Positions 23,774-37,557 of a DNA stretch of 64,000 bases are shown here, piece by piece; within the stretch, counting starts at the first letter, position 1; every line of letters begins with the position of its first letter. The notes beneath the pieces were generated by a model. It was not told where the DNA came from, made no database searches, and was given only the letters and a program-made list of their open reading frames with translations. Source of the stretch: Cannabis sativa (Eukaryota; Streptophyta; Magnoliopsida; Rosales; Cannabaceae); NCBI RefSeq assembly GCF_029168945.1, contig NC_083604.1, forward strand, positions 10,098,812-10,162,811. Direction: 5' to 3'. The translations under genes were made by a program, and so were the position numbers.

Positions 23774-24629
23774 CAATAAAAATGAGAAAGATTCAATATT
23801 TTTTAAAAAAAAAAAAAAATCTTAAAAATTAATATAGATCTGACGAAGACTTATTTTAAATGATTAAAAAAAATTAAAAAATAAACAAAAATTTTAAAAA
23901 TAATTAAATAATTTAAAGAATTATTTATTTTTTATCAAACAAATCATTTAGATATTAAAAAAAATATTAAAATTTAGTTTTTATAAAAACTAAATTTACG
24001 GGAATAAACTTGAGTATATTTTATTTTTCTCAAAAAATGTAAATTTATTTAGGTAAATATAACATTTTTTTAGTTTAATTTATAACTTTTTTTCAAAATA
24101 ATTTTTATATTTTTAATTATTTTCTTTATTTGTTAAGATATGAGTATATAAACATAAATAATTTTGATTCTTTCTTCAAAAAAATTTAGTTTATTTAAAT
24201 TATATATTAGATTCTCAATCATTTTAGTTTAATTATTTAAGATTCGAGTTTATAAATAAAATAAAGTTTGACAATATTTTTTAGAAATAATTTAATTTTT
24301 TTTAAGTAAAATTAATATTTTTTTATTAATTTTATATTTTTTCAGGTTTTTTAAAAAATTTATTATTTTTTTCAAATTAATAGAATATTATAATTGCTTA
24401 AAAAATAGAATATTATAATTTTTAAAATTATTTTTTTAATAAAAGAGAGCAAGGTCAAAGCTCACGAGATAAAAATGTTAATTTTTAACGGTAAAGATAA
24501 CAAAACCTAACAGAATGGGCATAATTATGTAATTGTTATATTTTAGGATGAATTTTTAACAAGCCGTATATTTTATGGGGCAAAATAAGATAATGTCGAA
24601 AGTTCAAGGGGTAAAAATGCTAATTATTC

Positions 24630-25695
24630 TTTCAATTTTTCACTCTCTGTTTTTAATTTTTAATAATCATTCATTTTGACTTTGAATTTTCGACAATATT
24701 AATTCAGCGATTTATTAAAAAAAATTCCTTAAATTTTTACCTCCCCAGAAATTTAGTCTTTTTGTTACGTCTCGTCTCGTTTCATTATTCTTTTATTAAA
24801 CTTTGACAACTATCAAATTATATTCCTCAAAATAAAAATAAAAAAGATTCAACATTCTTTTAATATTATTTTTAGTAAATCTTAGAAAATTAATTTAGAT
24901 TTTTTAAAAAAAAAAAATCATTTTGAATAATTAAAAAAATAAAAAAAAATAAATTTTAAAACTAATTAAGAAATCTAACAAAATTATTTATTTATTATTA
25001 AAACATCCATTGAGATATAAAAATATATTAAAAATTCAATTTTTATTAAAATTAAATTTTGCGAGAACAAGTTTGAGTCTATCTTTTTCTTCTAAAAATC
25101 TAGATTTGTTTAAGTAAACATATGATTTTTTTAGTTTAATTTCTAACTTTTTTTTCAAAATAATGTTATATTTTTATTGAATTTAATTATTTCTCTTTAT
25201 TTTTATAATATAAGTTTATAATAATAAATACGCTTGATTTTTTCTTTAAAAAATCTTAATTTGTTTAAATTATTTATTGAATTTTCAATAATTTTAGTTT
25301 GATTTTTTAAGATACGTATTTATAAATAAAATAAAATTTGAAAAATATTTTTTTGGAATAATTTAGGTTTTTTAAGTGAACTTAATATTTTTAAATTAAT
25401 TTAATATTTTTATTAGATTTTTCAATAATTTTTATTAATTTTTTCAGAAATAATATAGCATTATAATTTTTAAAATTAATTTTTTTTAATAAATGAGGCA
25501 AAAAAAATTTATTAGTCAAAGTTTATTGGGTAAAAATACTAATTTTCAACAGTAAAATAAACATAATCTAATAGAAGGAGCATAATTATGTAACTGTTAT
25601 ATTTTAAGGGAAATTTTTTAACAAGTCGTATATTTTAGGGAGTAAAATCAGGTAGTATCAAAAGTTCAAGGACAAAAATGCTAATTATTCATCCT
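24630..25695. mobile_element. Older, diverged copy of the adjacent MULE-like element
   Basis: The same order of blocks as 22853-24629 without the nested insert: GACAATATTAA near the left, a long AT-rich middle (for example AACTTGAGT/AAGTTTGAGT), then ACAAGTCGTATATTTTAGGG and AAAAATGCTAATTATTC at the right. Tandem placement suggests duplication or side-by-side insertion. No gene. Confidence 0.55.
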
Positions 25696-26760
25696 AAAAT
25701 ACTAAAAAGAGGAACTATGTTGACCTCATTTTTAGTCAACGATACTGAGTCAATCAAAGTGATGAAATAATAGATGATAATTAATATATTTAAAAAATAA
25801 TAACACCAAAATTTATAAGAGGTTCAGCCCTATGATTATGGTAATAATCTACTCTCCTTTTACTTGTATTACTTCGAAGAATTATCAAGATCACGAGGAG
25901 CTAGCCAAGTGATGTTCTTAATAATCTTAAGGAAAAGTTTACAATTATTTAGACAGCATAATGGTTGTTTAGAAAATTAGAATTCGGATCCCTTAGTAGT
26001 GAATTGGCTTAACTAATTATGGAGGAGAAGAAATACATTAAATTAGTTTCCTTGAAAAAATAAGAATAAAAGGGAAACAAAACTAATTTCCTAATATTTG
26101 TTAACCCCATCAAAGTAGAGATTTAAATGGGAGATATTTATGGAAAAAATTCCTAAAAATTGTGCTTCAGTCGTTTTCACCCTGTGCGGGCTTCACTATC
26201 ACGCTAGAAGCTACTCGAATGGTAATATTTTACCTGTTTGGATTTTCCATGTCGATCTTTAGACTCATTCTTGGACATGAATCACCATGAACGGTACATT
26301 AAGGGAGATACCGTCTGTACAAGTATGAGAATGTTTTTCACATGTCATTCATATTGATGCCACGTCATCTTGTACAAAATTAGGATAATATTTGCCCCCC
26401 AAGTCCGCGTGGGAACTATTTGCTCATATGTGGACTTATTCGACCTCTGGGGTGCTTGAATGGGTGACATTTGTCTAGATCTCGTTGTCTTCCTTATTCC
26501 GATTGATCACGAGGTAAGAAGATCCGGCTACCCTTTCGTATTTCAAGCATTTATTACCTTGCTTCAAAAAATGGACATTGATATGCGCACTGATGGTTGT
26601 CCTTTCTAATAAGTATTGATTGTACTTTTTTGATTTTATAGTACTAAATCGGGTACACATCGGAAGAGTTGTTTCTGATAATCATTATACCATATGCCAA
26701 GATCACCATATGTATATATATTAAACTGAAAGTAAATAGATGAAAAGAACATTTACCTCT
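25696..26760. other. Unassigned intergenic DNA
   Basis: Less AT-rich than its surroundings, particularly 26160-26540. It may be part of the copia-type LTR sequence that the solo LTR at 26766 entered, but I cannot place a boundary. No ORF of note. Confidence 0.3.
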
Positions 26761-26765
26761 CGAAG

Positions 26766-28667
26766 TGTTGGAAATATTTAACCAGGATCTAGATTTACTA
26801 ACAAGTATGTTTTATTAACATCCTGATATGAATTTCTAAAACAATGAAATAAACACATATAAAGTTTAGGAAATCTTGCATCGGGTGCAGCGGAATCATA
26901 TGTCTCCTTCCGCTCAGATCTCTAGCCCTTGTATCCTTTCTATAGCAGAGTATCACCAAAATCTGAGCCTGAATGTCCTTCTCTTTAGTTTGGATTCTTC
27001 ATAATCTTCCAGACTATGATTGAGATACCACTTGATGTGTGTGTGGGCACTCACTCTATCACTCAAGGTTTCGAAAAATTGAAGAAGAAAAGAGGGAGAG
27101 AGAGGTTCGGCTATAGACTATAGGATAGGAGGCTCAATTTTTCTGAAGGCAAAATTTCTGATTTTCAATCTCTTAATAAGTGTGAGCCACCACTATCTAT
27201 TTATAGGTAACCACTAGGTTTAGGTTAGGAATTATTGGACATTAAAATAATGAAAATATTAATTGAAAAAAATCTCATTAAGTGGTCGGCCATGAGTTAA
27301 TGGGCCCCACTTTGGTATTTTGTAATTTTGACAATTTTCATTTCTATTTTCTCAAAAACGCTAATTTTCCAATTCTAACCATTTAAATGCCAAAACTAAT
27401 TATTTAATAACTAAAATAAATTATTAAATAATATTGTCATTTAATATATTTATTAATTAGACATAATAAAGTCTTTCAATTAATAAATAAAACCTAGAAT
27501 CTCTTTTCTTCACAATTTAGCCCTTGCTTAGTGAAAATTCATAAACTAGACATAGTCTAATTTTAAAATTTATAATTGATTAATTAATCAATCATCTGAG
27601 TCTTACAAGCAGTATGGTCTCAACTAGAATGGGGACCATGAGCCTATATTACTGAGTTTCTAATAAGCTGAACTAGAATTTACCGAGTAAATTCCCTAAC
27701 TTATTAATTCCTTGTTGCATCCACTCTTAGAACTTGGAATTGCACTCTCAGTCATATGGAACGCTCTATATGTTCCACCATATAGATACACTATCACATT
27801 TAACCATCGTTATAATCTCAATAATCAAAGATCCTCTATATAGATGATTTACACCGAGTAGGAACAAATTTACCGTTTCACCCCTCAATGTATTTTGATC
27901 CTTAAAACACTTAGCTACTTGTAAATGATATTTCGGTGATCTAAAATATAATCACTGAAACAAGAGCTCTTCCATTTACATCTATTTAAAGAGCTCTTCC
28001 ATTTACATCTATTTAACCAAGCTCGAAGGGAATCATCATTTTACTTCTAAATACCTATAGAAGCTATAGATTCCATATCTATGTTTAGCGCTCCCACTCA
28101 ATCATACTACCATGTTCCCAAAATGTACGTATCACCCTGACCCAAAAGTAAGCTTAACTAACAAATCAAAGAACACGAATAGTACTCTTGAGATTGAACC
28201 TAAGCATATCACGATTAAGATTTTTGATCTAAGATCAACTAGTGATATTGACTTAGAAAGATACAACGGTAAGTATTATAATATCTTTACCAAGATCAAT
28301 ATCGGTCCAGTCCAATGTATACTCCATAGATTCGAAACTAGTATACTTTGCTAATGTTCTGGAAAGAACATAACACTTATACAAAGTGTAAGTACACTTC
28401 ATCGTTGATTATCACATCAGTGTAAATCCAATGCACTGATGAAACAGGGCTTTGTCTTTCGAAGCATATAATCACAATCACATTCCACTGTGTTGACATC
28501 ACTGTGATTGTAAATGACTATATGTTCTGGACTTAACAGATTTTGTATATATATTAAACCATAAACATGAAAACAACATATGTAAACATAAATCACTTCT
28601 AATATTTTATTGATAACAAATCAGATTAGATTGTAATGGGTTTTATTTAGGGCATAAAATCCCAACA
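26766..28667 (-). mobile_element. Solo LTR of a Ty1/copia-type retrotransposon
   Basis: 1902 bp starting TGTTGG on the plus strand and ending CCAACA, flanked by a perfect 5-bp duplication CGAAG (26761-26765 and 28668-28672). In minus orientation it begins TGTTGGGATTTTATGCCC. No internal domain or second LTR is present, so it is a solo LTR left by recombination between two LTRs. Related LTR sequence is at 42237-42552 and 60421-61800. The ORF at 28112-28354 is chance. Confidence 0.88.
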
Positions 28668-30453
28668 CGAAGTCTATCAGGATATCCTTAATTCTTTTCG
28701 TAGGTTGTATCCTTGGAACGGTGGTGACAAAACTCACACCTTGATCTTCCAAACCTTCTACCACACACAAGGACTAGTGTAGGATAGTAGAATAATAATG
28801 TATATGAAGTTCTTGATCATATCTCAACACATGAGCAAGAACTATTTCTTTTTTGTGATAGATAGGGAAAGGTATACTGGTAAAAATCTTTTTAGGCTTT
28901 TAGAAAAATTACGTAAAAATTCTATATTAAAAAACTATATAAAACTTTGTTATACGGTATATTAAAAAAAAAAAAAACTAATAATAGTTTTATTTAATTA
29001 ATTATTAAATTTAAACTTTTTTATTAAATTATATTTAATTATTTGAATAAATAATATAATCGAATTCGATTTTATATATTTATATCTTATAACCGATTAA
29101 GGGAATCTTCCAATCCCTTGAGAGAATATCTCAACTACTTTTAAAATTTAAATATTTATCTATTGAATTAATTAACCCAAAAAGACAAAACCAATGGGAC
29201 ACTCTACAATAGTGGGGGTGCATGCATTGTGTATAGACATAGTGCATGTGGTGCCTCCGTCTCCGTCTGTCTAAATTAAGACAAGGGATGTACCTTTTGT
29301 CCTGACAACTTTTGTCTTTCCACTATTTTATTAATTTGAAAAATAAATTATTTACTACAAAATAAATGATTGTTATTTTAACAATTCAAAATAGATTTTT
29401 CTGAACTTTCATATACAACTTTTATCCCACTTATCCCACCCCTTGACAGTGTTTCAAGCTGGCGATTCGGGGACTATGGACCTACAATTCTAAGTTCCAA
29501 TAAACTATATTATTTATTAAATCTCATCAACCAAATAACCATGTTTATTAATTTCATGATTACTTCACTACAAATATAATATTAAACTCTTAGTAATTAT
29601 AGAATTATATTTACCGAGTTTTACTGCAGTATCCATTAATATAATCAATTTCAGTGATTAGCCCTCCTAGTGTTGATTCGTAATTAGTTTTAATCAAATT
29701 ACTGTTTTACCCTTATAATTACTAATTTATCTTTTAGTATCGCTAATTCACTAGTGAAAGTATAATTTAGATTCAATATAAATTTGCGCTCAACTTTTCA
29801 ATTTTAGAATTAACACATAAAGGGAACCAACTATCTATTTGTTAGGAAAGTCAGGATTCTATAATTGTAGATCGTGTTACCTGTCATCCACATTATTAGA
29901 TTCTTAAAACAGAAGTTGTAAGAATCATTTTATCTAAGAAACTTTACGAGGGAATCAAAGAAACTAATAACATGAACATGAGTTCATGATTACTGAAGAT
30001 TTAGGTCGATCTACTATTGATCATCTTTATGATATGAATTAGGTCTTTAAAGTAAACGGTAAGTTTGATAAAGATAGCTTTATTCATACCGGTCCTTATC
30101 ATATATAGTTTTTATTATATACAGCACATTCACTTAGATGTCATTCTACATCAGTAATCCAAATCGAGATTACTTGCTCCAAAATGGATATTAGTGAACC
30201 TACTAGCAACTGTTGATTAAAGATTCTTAAACTTTAATATGTTGTTGATTATTTTATTCATGGCTAAGTGATCTTAATTCTCCATACAACTACAAGTTAC
30301 AGCCTCATATATGAATAAGAAATTTTTGCGATATTTATATATAAATTATTAAATATTAAATATTAATTAACAAACAAGTATATATGAAAATATTCAACTC
30401 TTATTTATAATCAAAAATGTTTTTATATGGTTTTGAAGGCATAAATCCTAACA
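28668..30453 (-). repeat. 3' LTR region of an older copia element
   Basis: On the minus strand a polypurine tract AAGTGGGAGA is followed at 30453 by TGTTAGGATTTATGCC, a standard copia 3' LTR start, directly downstream of the copia RNase H sequence. The distal LTR end was not located; the solo LTR at 26766-28667 may have landed in it. No gene. Confidence 0.65.
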
Positions 30454-33223
30454 ATCTCCCACTTGTCCTAAAAGTAAATTGGGCATCTCCCTTAATCCCA
30501 TATAAGTTATATGACCCATAAATATTTTGCTAGTATTGTCTTCGTGAAAGCATTTGCGAGGTTATGTTCCAACGGAATCTTCAAGACTGTCACATCACAT
30601 TTCTGTACTATATTTCTTAGTAGATGATACTTTCTCTTAACATACTTGTGTAACACCTTGATTCTTAAGGATGCCACATGTGTGCTTTTACAAATTAGTT
30701 TATAATAATAAACTAATGATTTTACAAAAATTGTGATTTAATTAAAATTTAATAAATAATTAAAACATAAAATTTATTTTAGCGTTATACAAAATATTAA
30801 GGTTGAGGATCCCCTTAAAAATATTTACAAGAATTTCGTTAAAAGTTTACAACTAACACTTATATTTTTAGAGATGCCACCAACCAAAACCCTGATTACA
30901 TGACACCGCCGACCGGATAAGTAGATATGTACATTTGTCGAGGAAAACCTCTGACTCATCCTTTCCTTAACTGCACCACAAAGCACTCATGAGTCACAAA
31001 GACTCAACAAGAAAAGCAAAAGCATAACAGCATACATTCAAGTTCAAATATAACCAAACATAATCATGAAACCATAATCAGATATCAACCATCCAGATAA
31101 ACCCATATAATAGCAGACAACTAACATAGATAATCTCAAGTATACAAGCATCCAATATTACACATGTATTTGTCTAATAAGACAAGTTATTATCGTTACT
31201 TTATAAAGTAACCATTCTCATTGTTGCCTAATAAAGCAACCCTGATAAGCCTAGTCAGGCATCCAATTTCACTGTCATTACCTAATGAGGTAACCAACAA
31301 GTAAGAAACATAACAATAGTTTCAATATAGAGTAATGACTCTTTCTTTCAAAATGTTAATTACTGTATCTTATACTCGATAATAATCGATTCGTAGATGA
31401 GAATAACCATATCATATCTTGACATGATATGTGGTACGAATGTACTTTTCTTACTTCAAGTCCAAATTCTGCATGCTGGTTAACTCAAGTGAAAAATACC
31501 CGATGATCCCGAGCATATTATGTCACAACAATGATAATCTGATAAACAACTCATTTTAATTCATTATAGGACTTAAACTCAAAACAAGAAGTTCATCTAT
31601 CGATAAATAGCGTAGAAATACCTTAATTATCGATAATACACAAAAATATAATTGCTAGAAAATCACCAAAAACAGCTCATTGTTTCTTGGGTTTTTATTG
31701 GGAAAAATGATCCACCATTTTTACAGTATTGTAAAAACGGTTAACTGTTTCTTTTCTGCAGGAATACTCAGACTCAGGTTTTTCAAAACCAACCTCTCCT
31801 AAACCTATCCAATCTCAACCAAACTTTCCAGAATAGCTTAAAATCACATTTATGACATATATATGAACTTAGAAATCACAAAGACACCAAAACTATAAAA
31901 TCACTATTGAAGCTCAAGCTTTGAGTTTTTAAAACTCAAGCTTAAAATTCCAACACAACCAGAAATAACCTAACACTAAACAAACTTAAATTCTAAGCTA
32001 AACCATAATAAAAACAACTCCAATACTGCTAGAAAATCCCATACCCAAAATCACCATTGAGGCTCTTAAAACCTAACTTTAAACTTAGAAAAACATGCAG
32101 AAGAATCTTAGAAGCTTACCCCAACCTTTTTGTAGCTCCTAGGGTTGCTTAATTGTTGAGAAACTGAAGAGAAAAAGAGGAGGAAAACTTGGTTCTTCCT
32201 CTGGTTTTTTTGGGCCAAATGAAGGAAAATAAAAGAGGAGAGGAGGATAACTTAGTCTATTCTTGATTTTTCTACAAAACTCATAACTAACTTATCATTA
32301 ATTAAAATCAAATAAAATAATAGGATAATAACTAATGAAATAATTCAAAACATTAATAAATGAAACACATGGCAATTACCAAATTGCCCTTCCTCACACT
32401 AAAACCCAACATTAATCTTTATGGGTAAATTGGTCATTTATTAAATAAGGCTCTTTTCCCCATAATTCCAACCATAACATAAATCTTTACGGTAACACTA
32501 AAATATCCACTAATATTGTCGTGACATAATTAATTGGGTTTCCATTGTTGTCAGACTTGAAAATATTTTATTTCACAAATATGATTTATTTTACCCACAT
32601 AGTCTGATAAAATTTTCTTAATTAATAAATTACGCTTATTTATTTATTTTTATTAAAATCTCTAATTATTACATAATTAGCTTGTTATGAACCTCACCCA
32701 TTATGCTTTAAATACATAATATTCTATATTTAATAAAATATTCCTTATTAAACATAATTATATTTTTTGGGATATTACAACTTGCCTCTTTTGTGGCTTC
32801 TGTGTTCCTTGAAGTTGGCCACCGCTCTACTGTTATCACAATGGAGAACCAGTATTTTTTCTACTTCTGAAACTACTTCCAAATTAGTGTAGAATTTCTT
32901 CAACCAAATCGCTTCCTTACTTGCTTTGCAAGCTGATATATATTCAACTTCCATAAATGAATCTGCCATACTAGTTTGCTTAATGTTTCTCCAGACTACA
33001 ACTCCACCACTAAGAGTGAATACTGACCCAAATGTAGATTTTCTACTATCTTTGTCTGATTTAAAATCTGAATCAGCATATCCAATAGGATTTAACTCTC
33101 AACTGAAATATACAAGCATGCGATCTCTCGTTCTCCTAAGATACTTGAGAATGTATTTTACAACTATCCAGTGTTCAAAACTTGGAGTAGATTGGTAACG
33201 ACTAACAATTCCTACAACATAGC
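30454..33223 (-). pseudogene. Ty1/copia pol remnant (reverse transcriptase/RNase H end), interrupted
   Basis: Minus-strand translation from about 33223 to 32785 gives the last part of a copia polyprotein: HW.VVKYILKYLRRTRDRML, NPIGYADSDF with the RNase H aspartates, SMADSFMEVEYISACKASKE and LHCDNSRAVAN. The text resumes at 30648-30500 with KRKYHLLRNIVQK and EHNLANAFTKT, the family's C-terminus. Between these lies a 2131-bp LTR with a 5-bp duplication. There is also an in-frame stop in the segment before NPIGYADSDF. A dead element in reverse orientation. Confidence 0.88.
30649..32779 (-). mobile_element. 2.1-kb LTR inserted in the copia RNase H
   Basis: Begins TGTAACACC and ends GATATTACA (perfect TGTAA/TTACA ends), flanked by ACTTG at 30644-30648 and 32780-32784. 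No internal domain is visible, so it is probably a solo LTR. TGTAATATCCC at the minus-strand start is common in plant Ty3/gypsy LTRs. The interior has a pyrimidine-rich transcript-leader-like block (minus strand, about 32240-32120) followed by a GTAAGC. Open frames are short. Confidence 0.82.
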
Positions 33224-33535
33224 ATATACCAGGACCTAGACTCAGACCCCGACCTAGACCCCAAACCCAGACCCCAAAACGGGTTCGGGTTCGGGGTCCG
33301 GGCTCAAGATCTGTGATTTGGGTTCGGTCTAAGGTTAGATGGGTTCATGTTATGGTATGGTGCAGAATATTGATTTTTTTTTTTTTTTGTAAAAAAAACT
33401 TAAAATAGTTTTAAAAAACCTGAGCCAAACACAATCAAATTTTTAAAATGATAAAAACTGTTTATAATTTTTATTTTTGAAAACACAATTATAAAAATTA
33501 AAAACTGAAAATAGAACCAAACATTCTCTAAGTCT
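33224..33535. repeat. Half copy of the GGTGSCGTTTGG-family element
   Basis: A GC-rich core with repeated CAGACCC/GGGTTCGGG motifs followed by the A/T arm with AATATTGATTTTTTTT, AAAACTGTTT and ACCAAACATTCTC. This is the order seen in the right half of copies at 43605-44473. The left arm is missing. Confidence 0.5.
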
Positions 33536-34617
33536 TTCCTAATATAGCTATGGATTGATTTAAAATAATCTAAATCAAATAATTTTTCTTAATATTATAC
33601 TTTCGGCTTATTAGCTTTGTATAAAGTTGAAGGTGGGATTTGTCATGCACCTCAATTGAGTTTTCTAAGATCGTGTTATTTAGGAGCAAAGTAATTACTA
33701 ATTAGACATATCATTGCATTACCATTTATGTTTCTACTTACAAAGCAGACCCATGAGGCCCATGAGTTGTATAAAGTAGGCCAGGCCTAAAACAGCCCAA
33801 TCACAAAAGAAAATGTAAAAATTGTGCTTTGGAAAAAAAAAGTGATATATTTACATTAATCTTTAGCATTGTGTTTCAAAACACAATTATAAGTTTCTAT
33901 AAAAAAAAAAAAAAACACACACACACAATTATAAAACTTGGTGCTAAGTTTAATATTTTTATTAAAAGTATAAAAGAATAATAATTTTATCATTAATAAA
34001 ATTATGTAAAAGAATAAAAAAAAATAAATAGTTTATAATTAATGGTATAGCTAAATATACTAATAAAATAATAAAAGTGACATAAAAGTAAATAATAAAG
34101 TTGTGTATTTAAGATGATACAAATTTTGCATCATAGCAAATAGTAATATAAATTTGACACAACATTTGTTATGATGTAAAATTTGTATCACCTTTTAATA
34201 TATTGTTGGAGTACATTTTTGACTCTGTGAGTTATATTTTAATTTTGCATCTATATTAGACTATGTCCTATAGATGGTATAAAATTTATACTAATTTTGG
34301 TTAAAAATAAGTGAATGTTATATTTGACTTAAATTTTGCCATTCTACTTTAATGTATTATGAGTAAAATTAATTTTATTTTCCATAAAAATATGTAAAGC
34401 ATTAAACATTAATTGAATGTGTATAAAAACCTATTAAACAAATAAATAGAATGTAAAAAGTTTCGATTATATTTTTTTGATAAAAGTTATTAATTATATT
34501 AACAGAGTGATAAAAAATAAATAAAAAGTGATAATTATTGTAGTGTAAAATTTAGTTTATGCTATATTTTATATTAAATTTGGCACAATTTTTAGCATGT
34601 GCTAAATTTAGACCACA
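33536..34617. other. AT-rich intergenic DNA
   Basis: No gene. Repeated words such as TTTGGCACAA, TTTTGCATC and GATGTAAAATTTG, also seen near 62380-62470, hint at old MITE sequence, but no ends can be defined. Confidence 0.4.
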
Positions 34618-34620
34618 TTA

Positions 34621-35170
34621 GAGCATCTTCAATAGAGATCTACAAATGTGATGTATTGTTATTTTTTAAAATATTTTGCTAAAATTTAACTCCAATAGTA
34701 ATGTAAAATATATGTTAAATTTGGCATAAGTTCATAAGTTAAAACTCATGCTAAATTTAGCCCAAAAGATAGCATAAGCTAAATTTTAACCTACAATAAA
34801 TATCACATTTTTTAATTATATTTTTTATACTCATTAATCATTAATACTATTCATTATTGAAAAATATTTTTATATTTATAAGATGTTTTTTTTTTGAATA
34901 AATATTTATAAGATATTAAAATAACATAAATAAAATTAATTATTTTGTATATTTTTAATATATTAATGCTAGTGCATTAGAGTACAAATATCAAAATTGG
35001 ATTAAATATAATTTTATGATATATTTTAGATCAAATTTAATCTAAAATATATATCATTTATTAAAAATGGTCTTATAAACTACTATTCAAGTTTAATTTT
35101 ATAAATATGAACTAAGAAATATATATACACTCTTCATAATACTCTATTACTGATTTTCTTATTGATGCTC
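34621..35170. mobile_element. PIF/Harbinger-type MITE
   Basis: 550 bp bounded by GAGCATCTTCAATAGAG and the inverted end ATTGATGCTC, with a 3-bp TTA duplication on both sides (34618-34620, 35171-35173). The terminal GAGCATC is shared with the Harbinger derivative at 16374-17082. AT-rich interior, no protein. Confidence 0.82.
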
Positions 35171-35173
35171 TTA

Positions 35174-35954
35174 CATGAAATGAATAAACATTCATAATTT
35201 CTTTGGAAAAGGGAAAGAGAACAAATTAAAACGTTAAGAAAAAAAAAAGTGGAGAGATTCAAAAAAGGCAATTTAATACCTTGAATAAAAGAAGAGGCAA
35301 TTTAGTTAAGCACACGAATGGGGAAGAAAATTAGTGAGAAGGATGAAGCGAGGAGGCAAATACACGTAAAAGAAGGGAATCCATGACGGTGTGATGATGA
35401 TGATGATTATGATACCAAAATAGCCAAAAGACCAAACTTTGTCTTCCCTATGTAGCTGAAATCATTACCCACCGCATCTCTATTCCATACCCTTGGTTTT
35501 AACAAACCTAATCATTATCATTATTCATTACAACAATACAACTTCTCTCTTCCTTAACTTTACCCTCTCTATATCATCATTACATTACCCTTCTTCCTTT
35601 TCCTCTCTTAACTCAAATTACCACCTTCACCTCCCTCTCTTTCTCTCTCTACTCATTACATTGTTAGGTTTAGTTTACCAAACCCCACCCTAACTACATT
35701 TTACTTATTTGTTTTTAGTATATATTAAAAATTAAGTGTCGAATTCAACTTCAACTAAAAAAATTGATACATCCAAATTAGTAACATAATTAGATTAAAT
35801 GTATAATTAGATTAAATGTGATTGGATGATAATTTTTTAAATTTTATTATTAATTAAATTGAATCAGGTCGACTTAGATTTAAAGAAAAAAATTAATTAG
35901 ATCGGATTAAATGTTTATTTTTAAATTAAATATATGTAGTATTTTATTTCAAAA
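35174..35954. other. Intergenic DNA with a pyrimidine-rich block
   Basis: A CT-rich tract at about 35540-35690 (plus strand) resembles a plant 5' leader, but no ORF or splice site follows before the Helitron end at 35955. No gene can be supported. Confidence 0.35.
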
Positions 35955-37193
35955 CTAGGAAACAAAGCCGCGCTTCGCGCGATTTTGAAATATTTAAAGA
36001 AAATTATATATATTTACATTCAAAAATATATTAATTTCATATTTATTTATTAGTTTAATATTTAAAAATATATGTAATATGAGTGAAGAATTTTTCAATT
36101 TAGTACTTTTTTATTTTTCATATAATATAATATTTTTGAAACTCATTTTATATTTATATATATACACATGTATTAAATCATCACTTATAGTATAATTGTT
36201 CATCAATTAATTATTATTTGTTTTTAATTTGTTTTATATTTTTTATAATCCTTATATAGAAAATATATACGGAACAATACATACCACAACTATTTTTATT
36301 TTTTATTTTTGTGTCATATGATTATTACAAAAAATAAATTAAAAGACAACAACAATAATGTGATAGAGTTCATAACATAAAAAATTATTTTTTTTAACAA
36401 AAATATATATGAAACTCTCACACTTTTTTTAAAACTAAAATAAAATATTACTTGACTTATTTGAGCTTTCTTATTTTATATATAAATATATAGATTTTAT
36501 CAACTCAACTAATATTATAAATATTTATAAAAATATTAAATTATTTATATTAGTGTATATACTTTAGACCAAACATAAATAAAATTATACAAAAAAAACA
36601 CAAATGCATGTACATATATATAGGGAAAAAAAATAGAATACAGTGATAAATGAAATGTCATCCCAACACTCAAGAGGTGTAACTAAAATTGTATTATAAT
36701 TATTATCATTAAAAAGATATTGATGATTATTAAAAATCGTATGATTATTGCTTTTAGAATATCATAGGTTATTTTTTATTCTTTATGATTTTAGAAATTG
36801 TATTTAATATATTTTTTTATTAATTATTATGGTGATATATTAATACTATTTATAATTCTCGTTATTATTTTTTTTCCTTCAATTATTAATATGTATACAC
36901 ACTTTTATATAGAATATGTAAAGACATATATATGTTACGGTTTTTATAACTGATTGTCATATTTATTATTATAAGATATAATTGAATATTAATTATAATT
37001 GTGGTTATTGTTAGGATAATATATAGATTAAGAGTATAAATTACGAAAAATTAAAAAATTGCAAAGAAAGAAAGATAGGCTGCCACTTAAGAGTTTATAT
37101 ATTGATTTGTAAAATAATTTATATTAATGCATATTATAGGTAATACATAACAATAGAATTTTTCTAATTTTATACATATATAGAGGTATATAT

Positions 37194-37463
37194 CAGTGGC
37201 GGACCCAGAATTTAACGTGAGGGGGGGCGTAAATAAATTTAAAAAGAAAATATTAAGTGTAGTTAGTGGAGTTTGAACCTTTACCCTCTAACCTATTTAC
37301 CAACTACATTAACCATTACACCAAGGTTACTATTATATCTATAAATATCATCTTTTAATACAAATATATGTTGTAACTAATTAAAATACATATACATTTT
37401 TTTCTCGATTTTTTTTTCAGGGGGGCGACTGCCCCCCCTCGCTACAATGTGGGTCCGCCCCTG
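37194..37463. mobile_element. hAT-type MITE, copy 2
   Basis: 270 bp, same termini and body as the copy at 1948-2219, flanked by a perfect 8-bp duplication GTATATAT (37186-37193, 37464-37471). Keeps the internal tRNA-like A and B boxes on the minus strand. Nested inside the minus-strand Helitron. Confidence 0.92.
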
Positions 37464-37505
37464 GTATATATAATAGGTATGAGATTAGTTATTAAGAAAA
37501 TATGC

Positions 37506-37557
<52 letters not shown>
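37506..37557. repeat. (AAT)n microsatellite
   Basis: About 17 uninterrupted AAT/TAA units 40 bp beyond the hAT MITE. Confidence 0.95.

Larger units (their letters stand above)
22853..24629. mobile_element. MULE-like foldback element at the epsilon gene 5' end
   Basis: 1777 bp with inverted ends GAATAATTAG.. and ..CTAATTATTC. Homology between the arms extends inward for about 100 bp (GACAATATTAA.., ACGGCTTGTTAAAAA). The flanking 9-mers TTTCAGTTT (22844-22852) and TTTCAATTT (24630-24638) match at 8 of 9 positions, the size expected for Mutator-like elements. It encodes no transposase. A second foldback element (23021-23773) is nested inside. Confidence 0.75.

Noticed and set aside
32926..33198. 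90-residue plus-strand ORF
   Set aside because: Antisense of the copia RNase H remnant, which is clearly recognisable on the minus strand.
35493..35693. 66-residue ORF after a pyrimidine-rich block
   Set aside because: Low-complexity Leu/Ser translation of a CT-rich tract, with no following exon.
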